In this document: positions 41,305 through 53,700 of the stretch, piece by piece
Layout: the number at the start of each line of letters is the position of its first letter
Position numbering within the stretch: position 1 is the first letter of the stretch
Notes under the pieces: generated by a model
The model's input: the letters and a program-made list of their open reading frames with translations, nothing else
What the model was told of the DNA's origin: nothing
The model's database searches: none
Assembly: GCF_040807025.1 (NCBI RefSeq)
Contig: NC_090982.1
Coordinates: 86,615,463-86,679,462 of the forward strand
Direction of reading: 5' to 3'
DNA: 64,000 nt
DNA from: Struthio camelus
Taxonomy: Eukaryota; Chordata; Aves; Struthioniformes; Struthionidae
Made by a program: the position numbers and the translations under genes

Positions 41305-43195
41305 AAGTTAATGGAAACAAGTCTTTATTAAGTAACTTTTAATATCAGAAAAATAAAACTCTTATAATTCTCTTTACAGCAAATATATAATATCAGTGCT
41401 TTGGCCATCATAAGTTAAAGGCCCTTTATCATAAAATATATGGTTTTTAAACTTTACTCAAATTGAATTTATAATCCCTATGACCTCCCTACATATACAT
41501 AACAAAAAGTGTAGTAAAATTAGCAAATACTAAACTATATTGATAGTTTATCATTCTTAGTTTGTGGTTTATAGAAATGGTACACGCACCTAATGTCTGT
41601 CGATTCCTTGGCTTATTAGTTGCAGTGTACAATGCAATAAAATACAAAATACATGCTTGGTGAACGTCTGTTCATATCTACAAGACTGCAGCTAAAGATT
41701 AGGTTCCAATACTGACATGTAACTAGTCTACAAGCAATTAGCATTAAAGTTATGCATTACATAATATGCCATCAAGGCAACTCTTATACTGAAAATCATA
41801 AAATAAAAACCGTTATTTGTAAACTTTTATACGAAATGTAACTCTTCAAGTGGAAATAAAAAATAAAATTTCTGTATATTTACTAGTTCAATACACATAT
41901 AATTTCATTTTGTTATACTGAGAAAAAAGCTTTGTCTCGTCTTGGGAAAATAATGCTTCGGAAAAAAAAGAAATAGAAAAATCCACTAGAACTTCACTTT
42001 GTGTCTTTTGTTTTCTGTTGTTTTAATATATGCCAGCACAGATTCGGGAACGTACTGAGGATGAAAAAGCTAGAAACATCCACAGGTTGAAATGCAAGAA
42101 GCGCATTCAAAAGACATGTTTCCTTATGATTGGAAAGACAGTTTTGAAATGAAGTAAGCTGATTGCAGGGCCACTGTCACAGCTGCTGTCATGAATTATA
42201 CAAGGGCACGCACCCATCTCCCCTTTTTCCTTGCCATTACTAAAAATAAAATATATATTTATATATGTGCAAGACAAATATGGATTGAACATAAAAATGC
42301 TTCACATTTTGAACTATATATTCTCTAAAAGGTAATTTAAGAACAGCTTGATCGGACTAATGAACGGAATGTCAGCATCCTCACTATTAGTCGAAGTATG
42401 TGCATCCCAAAGCCCTTACTGAAATGGGATTAAGCCAGCCAGACTTTTCCACATTACATTAAGAAAAGCAGTGGGTAGGAATTCACAATTGAGACCAATA
42501 CGTTCCTGATCCTCTGAACATACTACTGTTAACACGTTGGGTGAAACGGAGGTCCACTGGGCATCTTCTCTCCCCCCCCCCCCACCTTAACAGTAATTTA
42601 TCTGAACCCGCCAATAACTTTATCCATTTCAATAAATCAAATTATGCTTTAAAAAAAAAAAAAGTATCTGCAATGCTGAAGAATTAGGCATAAGTTGTTG
42701 CATAAAGAAAAAAAAAATTCCCCAAACCTGTTTTTCAAAACTGGCAGTGTAAAGAAGGCAGCATTGGAAGTGTTGTTTGATATACTGATAATGCCACAAA
42801 CCCTCCACAGCAGACACATACTTCTGTGTTCTGGCTACGAGGTTCACCGCTGCCAGCGCACAGAAGCAAAGCACTCAACACAGATCATTTAGAAAGCCTG
42901 TAAAGTTTGTTTTTCGGTTTTGTAATTGATCAAGATTTCCCCTTACTGTGCCATAACATTCTACCAGATGCATCTCTGCTAAACATGCCATCTGTTTAAA
43001 CTGAACTGGACAGAGACCACCTAGGTTTAGTGTTACCATAGCAGCCTTTTAGAAAGTATAAATTTATTAACAACTTTAGCCTAATCCCAAGAAAGCCCAA
43101 CAGTCAGAATTCATTAGGAAGTTTACTAGAGGGTACCATTACACCCATGCCTTTAAGAGTTTTAAAAGTCCATATATAATAATATCTATATATAT
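41305..43195 (-). other. MEX3C: MEX3C 3' UTR (end approximate)
   Basis: An AT-rich stretch of 1.9 kb after the stop codon on the - strand. AATAAA (TTTATT on the + strand) at 41324-41329 fits the distal end, where the base composition also changes abruptly. Another AATAAA at 43063-43068 lies only about 130 nt after the stop and could give a very short 3' UTR. There is a C run on the + strand near 42571-42583. Confidence 0.6.
41324..41329 (-). terminator. MEX3C: Candidate MEX3C distal polyadenylation signal
   Basis: AATAAA on the - strand at the border between the AT-rich 3' UTR and more mixed intergenic sequence. Confidence 0.5.
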
Positions 43196-44421
43196 TTAAG
43201 AGTGAATTTGGATTGCCTGAGTAACAGCTGTCTGGCAAACGGGACATGATGGCGTTTCTTTTTCACAGATTTTGTTGGCACATTCCATGCAGAAGAGATT
43301 GTGACCACACGGGACTAGGGCCGCAATGACTTCGTTCTCGAAGCAGATCACGCAGTCGTGCTTTCGTCGCGACTCGGGAGGCGAACTGGAGGTGGAGCCA
43401 CCATTGGAAGAGGAATAGCTGTTGGTACCATTAGAAAAAGCAGGGATGTATATTGGAAGGCCAGCTTGGTTGCCTGCACTAGGTGGGTCACTTCTTACTC
43501 TCCTAGCAAGCGGATGTTCCAGACTTTCCGGAAACGTTGGTGACAGACGAGGAGTAGATGGTTGACTCCCTCTTCGCTGAGGCTTGATATTACTAGTAGG
43601 GTCGCCGCCAAAGCCAGAGAGCGGGTTTACAGGTTCAAAAGGGGTCCAAATGGTTTGGGAAGGTGTTGGTAAGGAGTCATAAGCAGGAGAGTCGACTGCG
43701 AGATCTTCTGTGCCCACTGAAGGGAGCGTTTCTCCAAACCAAAAGTTGCCTGTGCTGAAGGGACTTGTTGGGCTGAAGTCAGCCAATCTATTGCTTCCAA
43801 AATAGGAATCTGTGGAGCCACTTCCCAAGGAGCTGGAGCTATCATTTCTGTAATTAGAAATCATTCTGGTGCGGCTAGGAGGGACAGGATTAGAAGTAAG
43901 CCAAGCAGATCCCAGAGTGCCTCCTTCAAAGCTCACATCTGTACCGTTGTAATGGAAATCATTCTCTTCGTTCAGCTCAATGTAGTTTCCAGTACGCATG
44001 GCTATGTGCATCTCAATTTCCTCCCGGGCGCGATCAACGTTTTCAGGCATTCCTGTAACTTCAAAGACGGGCTCCTTGTCCCTGCTGGGAGTGACTATGT
44101 AGGTGTGTGTCTGCTGCTGAATTCTTTTGATTGTAGCTCCTTTAGGTCCAACCACTAGCCCAACTACACGGTAAGGCACCCTGACTTGGACTGTCGTCTG
44201 ACCTGGTAGGTTGGGAGTACATGGCAACCCTCCCAGGGCAGGACCGTTTTTGTTGCGTGATGCTCTGATCATGGAGAAGTGTTCAGCAGCTGAGAGAATT
44301 TCCCTTTTGGCCATGGCTACATCCTCTTTTCGTCCAGTGACAACAAAGATGGGTTCTTCTCCACGAACGGGGGTCTTAATGTACGTATTTGTCTTGGCCC
44401 TTAGTGCTTTTATTTTGCAAC
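43196..44421 (-). CDS. MEX3C: MEX3C exon 2 (rest of KH1, KH2, RING, stop)
   Basis: The acceptor on the - strand is tttaaacag, ending at 44422. The first two bases finish the Gly220 codon and the frame continues [20 protein letters not shown]. It ends with [16 protein letters not shown] and the stop at 43198-43196. A shorter frame starting at the internal Met256 (44314) is not the real start, because the KH1 residues upstream continue in frame to the acceptor. Confidence 0.97.
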
Positions 44422-44754
44422 CTGTTTAAAGGAAACACATGCAAGTTTAGCAACAAGGCTAAGTTTAGAAAGCCACAAGAAAGACATCTATTTTAAGCTG
44501 AGAGTTTCAAGAAACTGTAGGGTGAAACCAGAGGCAGCTGTTTCTATCTCTGCAAGCCACACTACTGAAAGCGGTAACAACTTTTACTTATTATTTCCAA
44601 ACAGATCTCTGGCACTTAAAGCCACAAACTATTTTGGCAACATTTACTGAGCCGTTTTTGTCCATCATCGCCGCTGTTCCTATTAGATGGTGAACCAGCG
44701 TGCATCGCTCTTCCTCCTTGACATCAGATACATTCATGATTACCCGTGGTGGTT

Positions 44755-44786
<32 letters not shown>

Positions 44787-47700
44787 TCCATTTCTTGGGT
44801 ATCCTTCGGCTACTTCTATCATTCTGAACGCTTCCAAAAGGAGTAAAGGCTTACAAATACACATGCATGTAGTTAAATCTGCTGAAACCCCAACCTTCTA
44901 CTGAGGAACGTTCAGTAAAAACAAACCAAACATTTACAAGTGAGAGAAGGGCTCTTCACAGAGATGAAGCCACTTTGCTGAGAATTCTGCACTTGCTGCT
45001 TCTTACCAGCACTGCAACTTATTGCAACCTTACTCCTCCCTGTGGGATGAAATAGCCACTTCCTGAACTGTCAAGTAAGAGCTCGAGTAGTTTTTGTTAC
45101 ATGCAATAAGACCTCCATGTAATACTATGTGCCTACTAGGAATTTTTCTCATTAGTTACGTCAATACAGCCCGAAAGAGGAGCAAAATGTTAATGACACT
45201 TTTGTGGTTAGTTTTGGAAGCTGAATTATAAAGTCTGCTAGGACACAGCGACAGCAGGCTCTTTCCTAAAATGCTTACAGCGTTGTGTATGTGCCCGGCC
45301 AAAAGCACCTTTTACCCATTACAGGACTGAAAAAGCAGGTAGCGCAAAATTAAAAAGCCCGCCTGTGACAGGCAGGACTAGATTCAATTTGAAATCAATT
45401 TAGTCTCTATTCAAATGAACTGAAAAGCAAGTCTCACCAACTATCATTTTAAAGGGAACCTCACCTCGAAACGACCATAAGCAACATTCACAGGCCCAGC
45501 GTTTTAAGTACCACTTCACATGCAGACTGAAACGCGCTCCCGTTTTCCTCGTTCACTTGGCCTATCTCACAGCACTCTGCGGGTATGCCAAACGATCTCT
45601 CTAATTAGTGTTTCGTTGATCCCCTACACCCAGCGACATCATTTTCACTAGTCAAAGGCCGCTCAAGTGCGCTCTACTCAGGACAGTCTACTAATAAAAA
45701 CAGCAAATATGCAGCCACCGCTTGGAATACAGGGAAGGGAAAAGCCTCTTCTTCCCGGGCCCCTGCAGGCGGCCAGGACAAAGGCTGAATCTAACAGCCT
45801 GCTGCTTCCAGGACGCAGCTGGGGAGGAAGCACGTTATCTTCAGCAGGGGCGGCAGCCGGAGGGCTCTGGGGTACCAGGAGGCCCTACCTCCCCCAGGAG
45901 GCCCTACCTCCCCCAGGAGGCCCTACCTCCCCCAGGAGGCCGGCGGTGCAGTTCGGCGGGGTCCAGGGAAGGCAACAGGTTAGGCCCGATCAGATTCCAG
46001 CCAAAGAGAGCTAACGTGAGCCCAGGAGAGCACAGACGCACTCCTAGGTAAGGGGGAAAGGGAGAACTCTGACATTAGGTGTCTTATGAAAGTAGCAAAG
46101 AATCAATCTTTTGAAGGCACTACGTTTCTCTGCGTTCAATGAAGAGGACAGCCCCCCATTTAGGCAATTGGCCTTTAATCCCGGTCTCTGTGCTTGCATT
46201 GCGACTTCCCCCTGTAAGGAAACGCGCTAGCCCGCTTCGTTTCCGAAGCCTTTGCAGCTACTCGGCAAAGACGCAGCCGCGCAGAGCCTGCCTGGGGGCA
46301 TGAACAAGACTCCCAAAAGTGACCCATGACATGGGGCTGCTAAAGCTTTCGCAATAAAGCCCTCTTCACTGGAACACCTAAAACCAAAGTCCGTCAGCTG
46401 ATGTGCATCAATTATTCTTCAATTTCCACGAATTACTTTTGTTTCCTCCCTGCCACTGAAGTCTATATTCCTGATTTCATACACTGCAGAATGAGCATTT
46501 AAAAGAAGTATACTAGGAGTACCTGCCACGTGCACTTTTTAAAGTTCTTTACTATAAATCACGCTTCAGAGCCTGTCTGATTCTAGTTTCCAAAGTGCCT
46601 TACCAAACTTCACAGTTTACATTTTAGGCTAGGTTTCCCTGATGATTTAGAAACTAAAATGCAGTTAAAAGCCCGCACCTTCAGCTTCATTTTTCATTTG
46701 AGCTGAAAACTCCCAAAGATTGCTTTCTAACAGCTACATTTCCAAACAATTCAGATTTAATGAAAAGCCTTCTCGCCCTTCTCAGACTGCAGAACATTGA
46801 CCAAGATGGGCAGAGCTTTTCTTTTAAGGTATGAGTCACATACCTAGAAAGCGCAGGCCAAAAGCTGCCGCAATTCCCAGTAGCGCCAGAACAATACTTT
46901 CAAACATTTAAAAATTGGCTTCAAAAGAAGGCTGACTCCCCGGACTGTCAAGGTCAACTCTCAAAACTTTATCTGAAAAGCTGGAAAGAACTGAAGGAAA
47001 TTGCCACATATGAAACCCGAGATTTCTGAATGAGTTGGTTAACACCAGCTCAGTTTTGTTTGCAAGGGGCAAAAAGTCCACAGCAGACTCCTGGAAAGAC
47101 AGTCATGTCAAAACACATAGAGCTCCGTTAGGATGATCTTTCTATTTGCTTTCACTCAGCTGCTGTTTCCTCTCCTCTCTTATTAGTCATTCCCGAGGCG
47201 CCGACATAAGGCATGGCTGATTTCGTCCCCTCTTACAGTTTGCTGCATCCAGGCATGCTGCTTCCAAGCCGACGTGAAATCAGCCAGATATTAAGTCATG
47301 TGTCCGCTGTATGAATCAAGAAGTTTCTCAATCTCCTCAACTTAGACGCAGAAACTCAAAGAGGAGGGTAAAAAAAACAAACAAAAAACAAAACCCCAAA
47401 ACCACCACCCCACACTTCTGCAATAAATCATCAGATTATTGCATCCAACATTTTGAAATGCAAAAAGATAGAAAAACCTGACTGAGGCACTTCAGCTGAA
47501 TCTTTTGCTCTAATCAGATCTTTTAGAGCTATTTTAATTTTGTTAAGGCAACCAAAGTCTTCCTAATTAAGCATTTGGGTGTTTTTACTGAATTCAGACG
47601 GAACGTCCCATGGTATTAAAGTTATGTCAGTAGCAAAACTGCTTTTTTTTGTTTGTTTGTTTTGAAGTCAGACAGCTGTAACAGCGAGATCGCCAAAGAC

Positions 47701-50700
47701 CCCAAATGAGACCACATTACACTGCTTCTACTCGATAGAGATTATTTCAGCAGCACAAGCATTCATAACAAGCACGCTCAGTTGTAAGCGTACACTGGCA
47801 TAACTAAAGCAGAAAAATCTTACAAGTTTAGACCAAGCTTTAGCGCTCGTCTGCTTACGCAGCGTCAAGGCTCAAGCCCCGAAGAAGGTACTCGTTCGGT
47901 TTCTGTTGACGGCCATCGTTCCTGTCATGCCTCCTCCCAGCATCTCCCTGAAGAGGATTATCTGACCAAACATTTCAAACGCACTATGAACATTATACTC
48001 CCCAAGAAACTTAGGAGTAGGTCCAAAGGAGGCTATCGTTTACCTCGTATGTTATCATTAAGAGCATCTAAAAGCAAAGGCTAACTTTATAGTAAGTGTC
48101 CTTCAGAGGTGTCATTTTAGAGGCAACAGGTCTAGATTCAAGAGACAAGTACATGTAGTTAGTGATTTTGCTAAGCTCTTATGTCACACAGAGTGGAGTA
48201 GTTTCAGCCACGAAGCCCCAATTATCAAGTTCTTTCCTATTAAAAAAACTGGTAGGAACCGATAGGGATTTCTCCAAGTGAAAGAGTAGTAGCAGCCACC
48301 GAGTACACACAGTGCTCGCTGGTTATGCAACAACAGCCAGCTCAGACTTCAACTTTTACCTTTCAACATCATAAACAGGATGAGAGACGTTAAACCAAGT
48401 GTCAGACGATTCACTCTGCTGGGGAAACTCCCCAAATAAGCCGATACAGAGCTAAGCGACCACAACACTCAGCAGCAGCTATGGGAAGGCTGTGCGCGCC
48501 TGCCTCATCTGATCCAAGCCAACCTGCTCCCCTGAGCCAAGGACCATCAGACACAGCAGCAAGTCCTGCATCCCACAAACTCCTCCTTCGTGCAGCCACA
48601 GCACTATTACCAAACCTTCGCCAAGCGTGACGGGGAGGATTGATTTGTAGATGCAAATCCCTCCGTTATGTGTCTTTTCCAAATGGCTCCTACATTGCCC
48701 CGCTCAGTAATTTGCAAGTGGCACCACGGTGGAACGGAGCAACTAGTGGCTGCAGAACTGCCTCTGGAAAGCGAGCAGCAAGAATAGGACTCAAGGCCCA
48801 GAGACTATCATTGTGCAAAAGCACCGAGCCATCTAAGGAGGCACGCTACCAATTTCAGTCAACATAGGCCAGTGTGCCACAGAACTTCCCCGACACCAAG
48901 GAAACCAAGGTCCTGATGCTTCCGAGTAAGAACATTAGCAAAATATACAGTCTGTAGCAGGCACAGATTTTATACCCATGTTCCTCCTGGAGTTCTTACT
49001 AAGAGCAGCGGAGCTGGAGTTTAGGCCTGCGTACACAAGAACTGAAACCTTCTTAATACCTTGCCTGTTTCATCTCGTCTCCCCAAATTCAGTGAACAGT
49101 CTTCGCCAACCACGAAGAAGTCCAAGGAAGACACCACTTTGTTCTCATTCCCTGCTACTGATGGGGTACCCAGCTAAGCGGGTCAAAACTACAAACTTCT
49201 TGGATTTCTTTAGGTGCATGAATCTTGTGGGAAGATGCCAGGCTCCCGAGGTTGTAAAAAGATCAAGTGGGCAGAAGTTGCAATAGCACTAATTTGCCTC
49301 TCACGCAGGCGGGCAGGGCTGATCGGCGTCCCGGGTGGACTTTGGCATCCTTCACCTCGGCCCCAGAGCAGGCAAGGGCAAAGCGAGCATCTCGCAGAGA
49401 TCGCCCTTGGCGGTCTGGTTCCACTGAAGAGAAAGCTGTAGTTCACAGGAATATGTTTTTCAGCAGCTTCCCGTGTTATCTGACGAAAGGCAATACTGTA
49501 TTACTGCCTCTGCTCTGAGCGCAGTCTTCAGCACGCTGACCACTGATCTGGTAATAAGTTGACACCAAGCAACGAGGTTGTGACAGAATAATTAGGGACA
49601 TCACTTTGGAATGATTAACTCCCAGCAGAGCCACCGATAATCCTTTGCCTAGAAGGCGAGGGCAGAGCACCTGGGAAGAGCCTGGCAGGACCACCGCAGA
49701 AGGTGCAGAACTACAGCGAGTGCCAAGGAGACAGGGCACTAGGCAGGACCGCGTTTTCTATGAACCTGCAAATTTTCTAGGGGGAAAAACAGCTTTAAAG
49801 GTAGAGTCTGCTCAGCTGACACAGCCCTTACTGCATTGTCAAGACGCGACAAGCTTTTAACTGGAAACTCAGGACTCTTACGGCCAAGGTGGCAAAGCAC
49901 TCGGGGCGGCTGAAGCACCTGGATGCACTGTGAGGCCCCGCAGCTGTCCCAGGGGTCTGCAGAGCACCACATTGCCCACCTGATTAATAAACAAACACAG
50001 AAAATAGCCTAGCTGAATAAGAATGAATGCTCTAAAATTTTTTTTTAGACGAGCTCTTCATGCCCACTGGTGGATTTTTTTTCTTTTTTTGCTTTAACAC
50101 ATACAGGGCTGCTTCTTAGCTATTACAAGGCTAAAAAGACTTATCAGTTTTCTAGTGTATAAACTGCATGTGCCCCATTTATTAAACGTGTGGATATGAA
50201 ACTGCATTTGGATAGAAAATGAATTTCTATTCTAAATCATTTAATAGTTAAGCCTCCCGAAGTGGCCTGGATCTCCAAAACATTAAGACCAGAGTATCCT
50301 TGGCACTTAGAACTCTGTTATTAGAGTCCTATGAAATACTACCTGTACTCCGTTTAGTTCACAGACTGCATCTGGTTACTACGGCCCCTAACCTAAGATC
50401 AGCTAATTCATCTCACACCTTGGTTTTATCCATGGACCGGAAGATTTCAAGTCCTGATAAATTTCTTCAACTGATTGTGGAATGTAGTTAGTTGATCCAA
50501 GCAAGATGAAGAAAGTAATTTCTTTACACTTTAAAAAAAAAAAAATGCTGATCTGTCCAACAACCTGGATTTGTGAACTCAAGACAATAACTGCCCATCC
50601 ATTCAAGCATTTTCATTTTAGGAACAAGGACTGTAAAAAACCCCATAGATTTTACATTTTATTTTTAAACAATTTTAAGAGACTAGAAAGCCTACACTTG

Positions 50701-53700
50701 GATACAGATTATCCATTTCAAGTAGAATTTTGTAGAAGTAAATTCTCATTTATTTTCATCCAGCCTTCTCTACAGCCAGAGGATAAGCTCGCAGAGAGAC
50801 CTCACCCCAAGCAGAATACCCATCCTGAAACCAGGACTAGACCAACCGGCAACAGTTTTAGCAACTTCCCATTAGCGTTCTATAGTATAGATAACGGTCT
50901 GATCACTATTTGGGTTAATTAACCAGTAAGAAGGGAGCTCCCATGTGAAAACTAGACATGATTATGCCAACAAATTGCTAATAAATATGAACGCATCAAG
51001 AGACGGACACAGCTTGCTGCTGCGATTTGCTCAAGCTCACAGAGCAGGCCACTGACAGATCCGGAAACAGAAGATGACACTCCCCAAAAAAGAAAAGGAC
51101 AGGCTACTCATGAGGGCATGGGTATAGGTAGATTTTGAGCAACAGCTGTTCTGCTCACCTATTAAGCCAAAGCAATCCAACTCCTTGGTAGTACCCAAGC
51201 TAAGATTCCCTGCAGGTGGCCATGAGAAACAGGCAAGTAAAGCTGACAAGGTCGCAAGATGAATGTCTCTAGGCAGACGCTTTCCCCACAGAGTACTCAA
51301 GACCACTGGTATGTGCTCCTACGCGTCAACTGGTAGTATTTAAATGAAATTTCCAATTTATCACGGTACGGATGTTTCATAATGAGAATCCGCAAAGTAG
51401 AGCTTGTTTTCAAAGTTACAGTCCAAGATGAGATACTGATACCATTACAATACAAACCTTGGGAGTAAAGTCCTGGCTCTCTGCTTTTGAGTATAGCTAT
51501 ATTAATGTTTTAGACGATTGCTGTATGTCATAAGCGCTGTACATTGGTAATATCCGTCTTTCACTTCTAATTGTAACAACAATACAATATAATAAGCAAC
51601 GCTACAAGTAAATCACAGAGAGAGTATACAGGAGAAAGGACAATTCAAGTTACAGCCACTCTGACAGTTTACTCCTAAAGAAGAGATGACTATGTACAGG
51701 TCTTTCAAGAAAAATAAAAATAAGTGCATTTTATACCAAAGGCATTTTTCCCCACCTCCTGACCCCCTTATTAACTTACCGCTGCAATCAAAGGCTTTCA
51801 GTTACACTGCAGCTGCCAAATCCCTGCGCCTAACTGTGAAACGTTTCTCTAGGACTCATTCTATACATAGCAACCTACGCTACCTCCATTTTAATTTTGC
51901 CGTGCTTACCCATTTCTAAGGGCTGACCACTTTTTTGTGACAGCTTCGCATTTTTGCATGTACGAATACAAAGGTGATAGGACTTTACTACTTGTAGTCA
52001 TTCAGCTGGGAACCGAAATGCAGAAAGCAAAAGGGTTTTTAGGCGAGATGCTTTCCAGACAGTAAGCTCTTTAACATCAGCTTTTGGTTTCTGCACAGCC
52101 CGATCACAAAGCACGCCAGGTGCTGACTGAAGTCAGAAGCACCATAAATAAGGTCAGGGATCCCTCCCCAGGCTGCACATGCCAGACGCTGGCAGCCACG
52201 CAGGCCTGGGCTTGCCTAGGTACCAGGAAGGCAGACAACCTGGAAATCTCAAGTACCTTAAGCACGACTCAAGGCATCACAGTTAACCACTCAGTAATGC
52301 CAGACCACAGAGAGCAAGCGATCTGGACTTTGTCTGGCCCTAATGCTGCTGAGTGGACAGATGGGAAAAGGAGGAAGCATTAAGAGTCGCAGATATGGTT
52401 AGAGAAAGGTCCCCGGGGGAAAGCCTGCTCATTGAAACTCCTGGAGCCGTTTTCTTTTCCAGAAAGATAAAAATCCCTGATTCAAGAAAAGCATAGGCAA
52501 GCTCTTAATCAAGAGTATGCTTAGATATATACCCCAATCTGGCTAAGAACAAAGTAGTCTGCCTGCAGACTGTTTCCTTCTCTATGTCAGGTTGGGACAG
52601 TTTATCAAATTAGCAATTGCACAGAGAGAGAATACTCCAATTCCCAAGACAGATGGCAACTCAGTAAACAAGTTACATGTTGCAAAAGAGCCAGAGGGCA
52701 GCAACTTGTCTTATTAATTACTTGTACTATTCTAGCATCAGATCTCTAATGTAGCAGCTGCTGAGCAGAAGTAAAGGGATACAGTAGTAGAAGAACAATA
52801 GCATAAAAGAGGGAGTATTTCCCACAAATCAAACGGCTATAGGAAAAAATAAGTTGGCTTCGGGTAAGAACCTTGATCTAGAGCAATCTAGCGCATGATA
52901 CAGATCGCTGTGAGCAGCGGCGATGGGAGACCTGGACCACACAAGGCAGCAGGATAGCGAAGGGGACCACCATTCAGCCTGCCTTTTGGATAGCCAAAAA
53001 AAGGAAGAGTACAATAAATTGTGCAAGTCTTCATGTACATCAAATAGCTCAGCTTCAGGACTGCTGAGAGAAATGTGTTTTTAAACATAAAACTCTACAG
53101 TATATTGTCCAAGTGTAAAATGAACTACAACACACACACACATAAAGATACTGTATCTTTGTTCAAGCAAAGAGAGAAGTTTGCACAGACTGCAGCTGCT
53201 CACACCGGTGAGGAAAACAGAGTTCTTGGACACAGGCAAGATCTTATGAGCTTAAAGAATAAGAGAGGAGGAAGACAACATTCTTTAAGAGTATTTGAAA
53301 TTGGAAACAAAGGTTGGATTTAGAGCTTTTTGGCCTTTTGCTTTAAATAAAAATCCTTTACCACTTGGCAGTCTATTTTTTGGGAGTTATGGCAAGTTTG
53401 CAACCCTATCCCAGCTAAAGAATTATTATTTTTTGCCTGCAACATGGAATTGGCCCTAATGGGGGGGACAGGGGAGGAGTATGGAGAATATTGCATTAAG
53501 AACAAATTTAAGACCTTTGAGACATCTAATAGCTTTTTGCTGAGAAGTATTTTTCTCTTAGTGCACTGTGGTCTGAATTTCTGGAAAAGAGAGGGTAATG
53601 GAGTAAGACAGAGAAGCTTACAGGATCTGCTGACTTTACTGACAACTTAAAAAAAAAAATCCATCACTGTTTTTTCATGCCACTAAAACAGGCTAATCTA

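Noticed and set aside
52084-52383. 99-codon + frame in MEX3C intron 1
   Set aside because: No motif, no splice signals around it, and length within chance expectation for a GC-richer patch.
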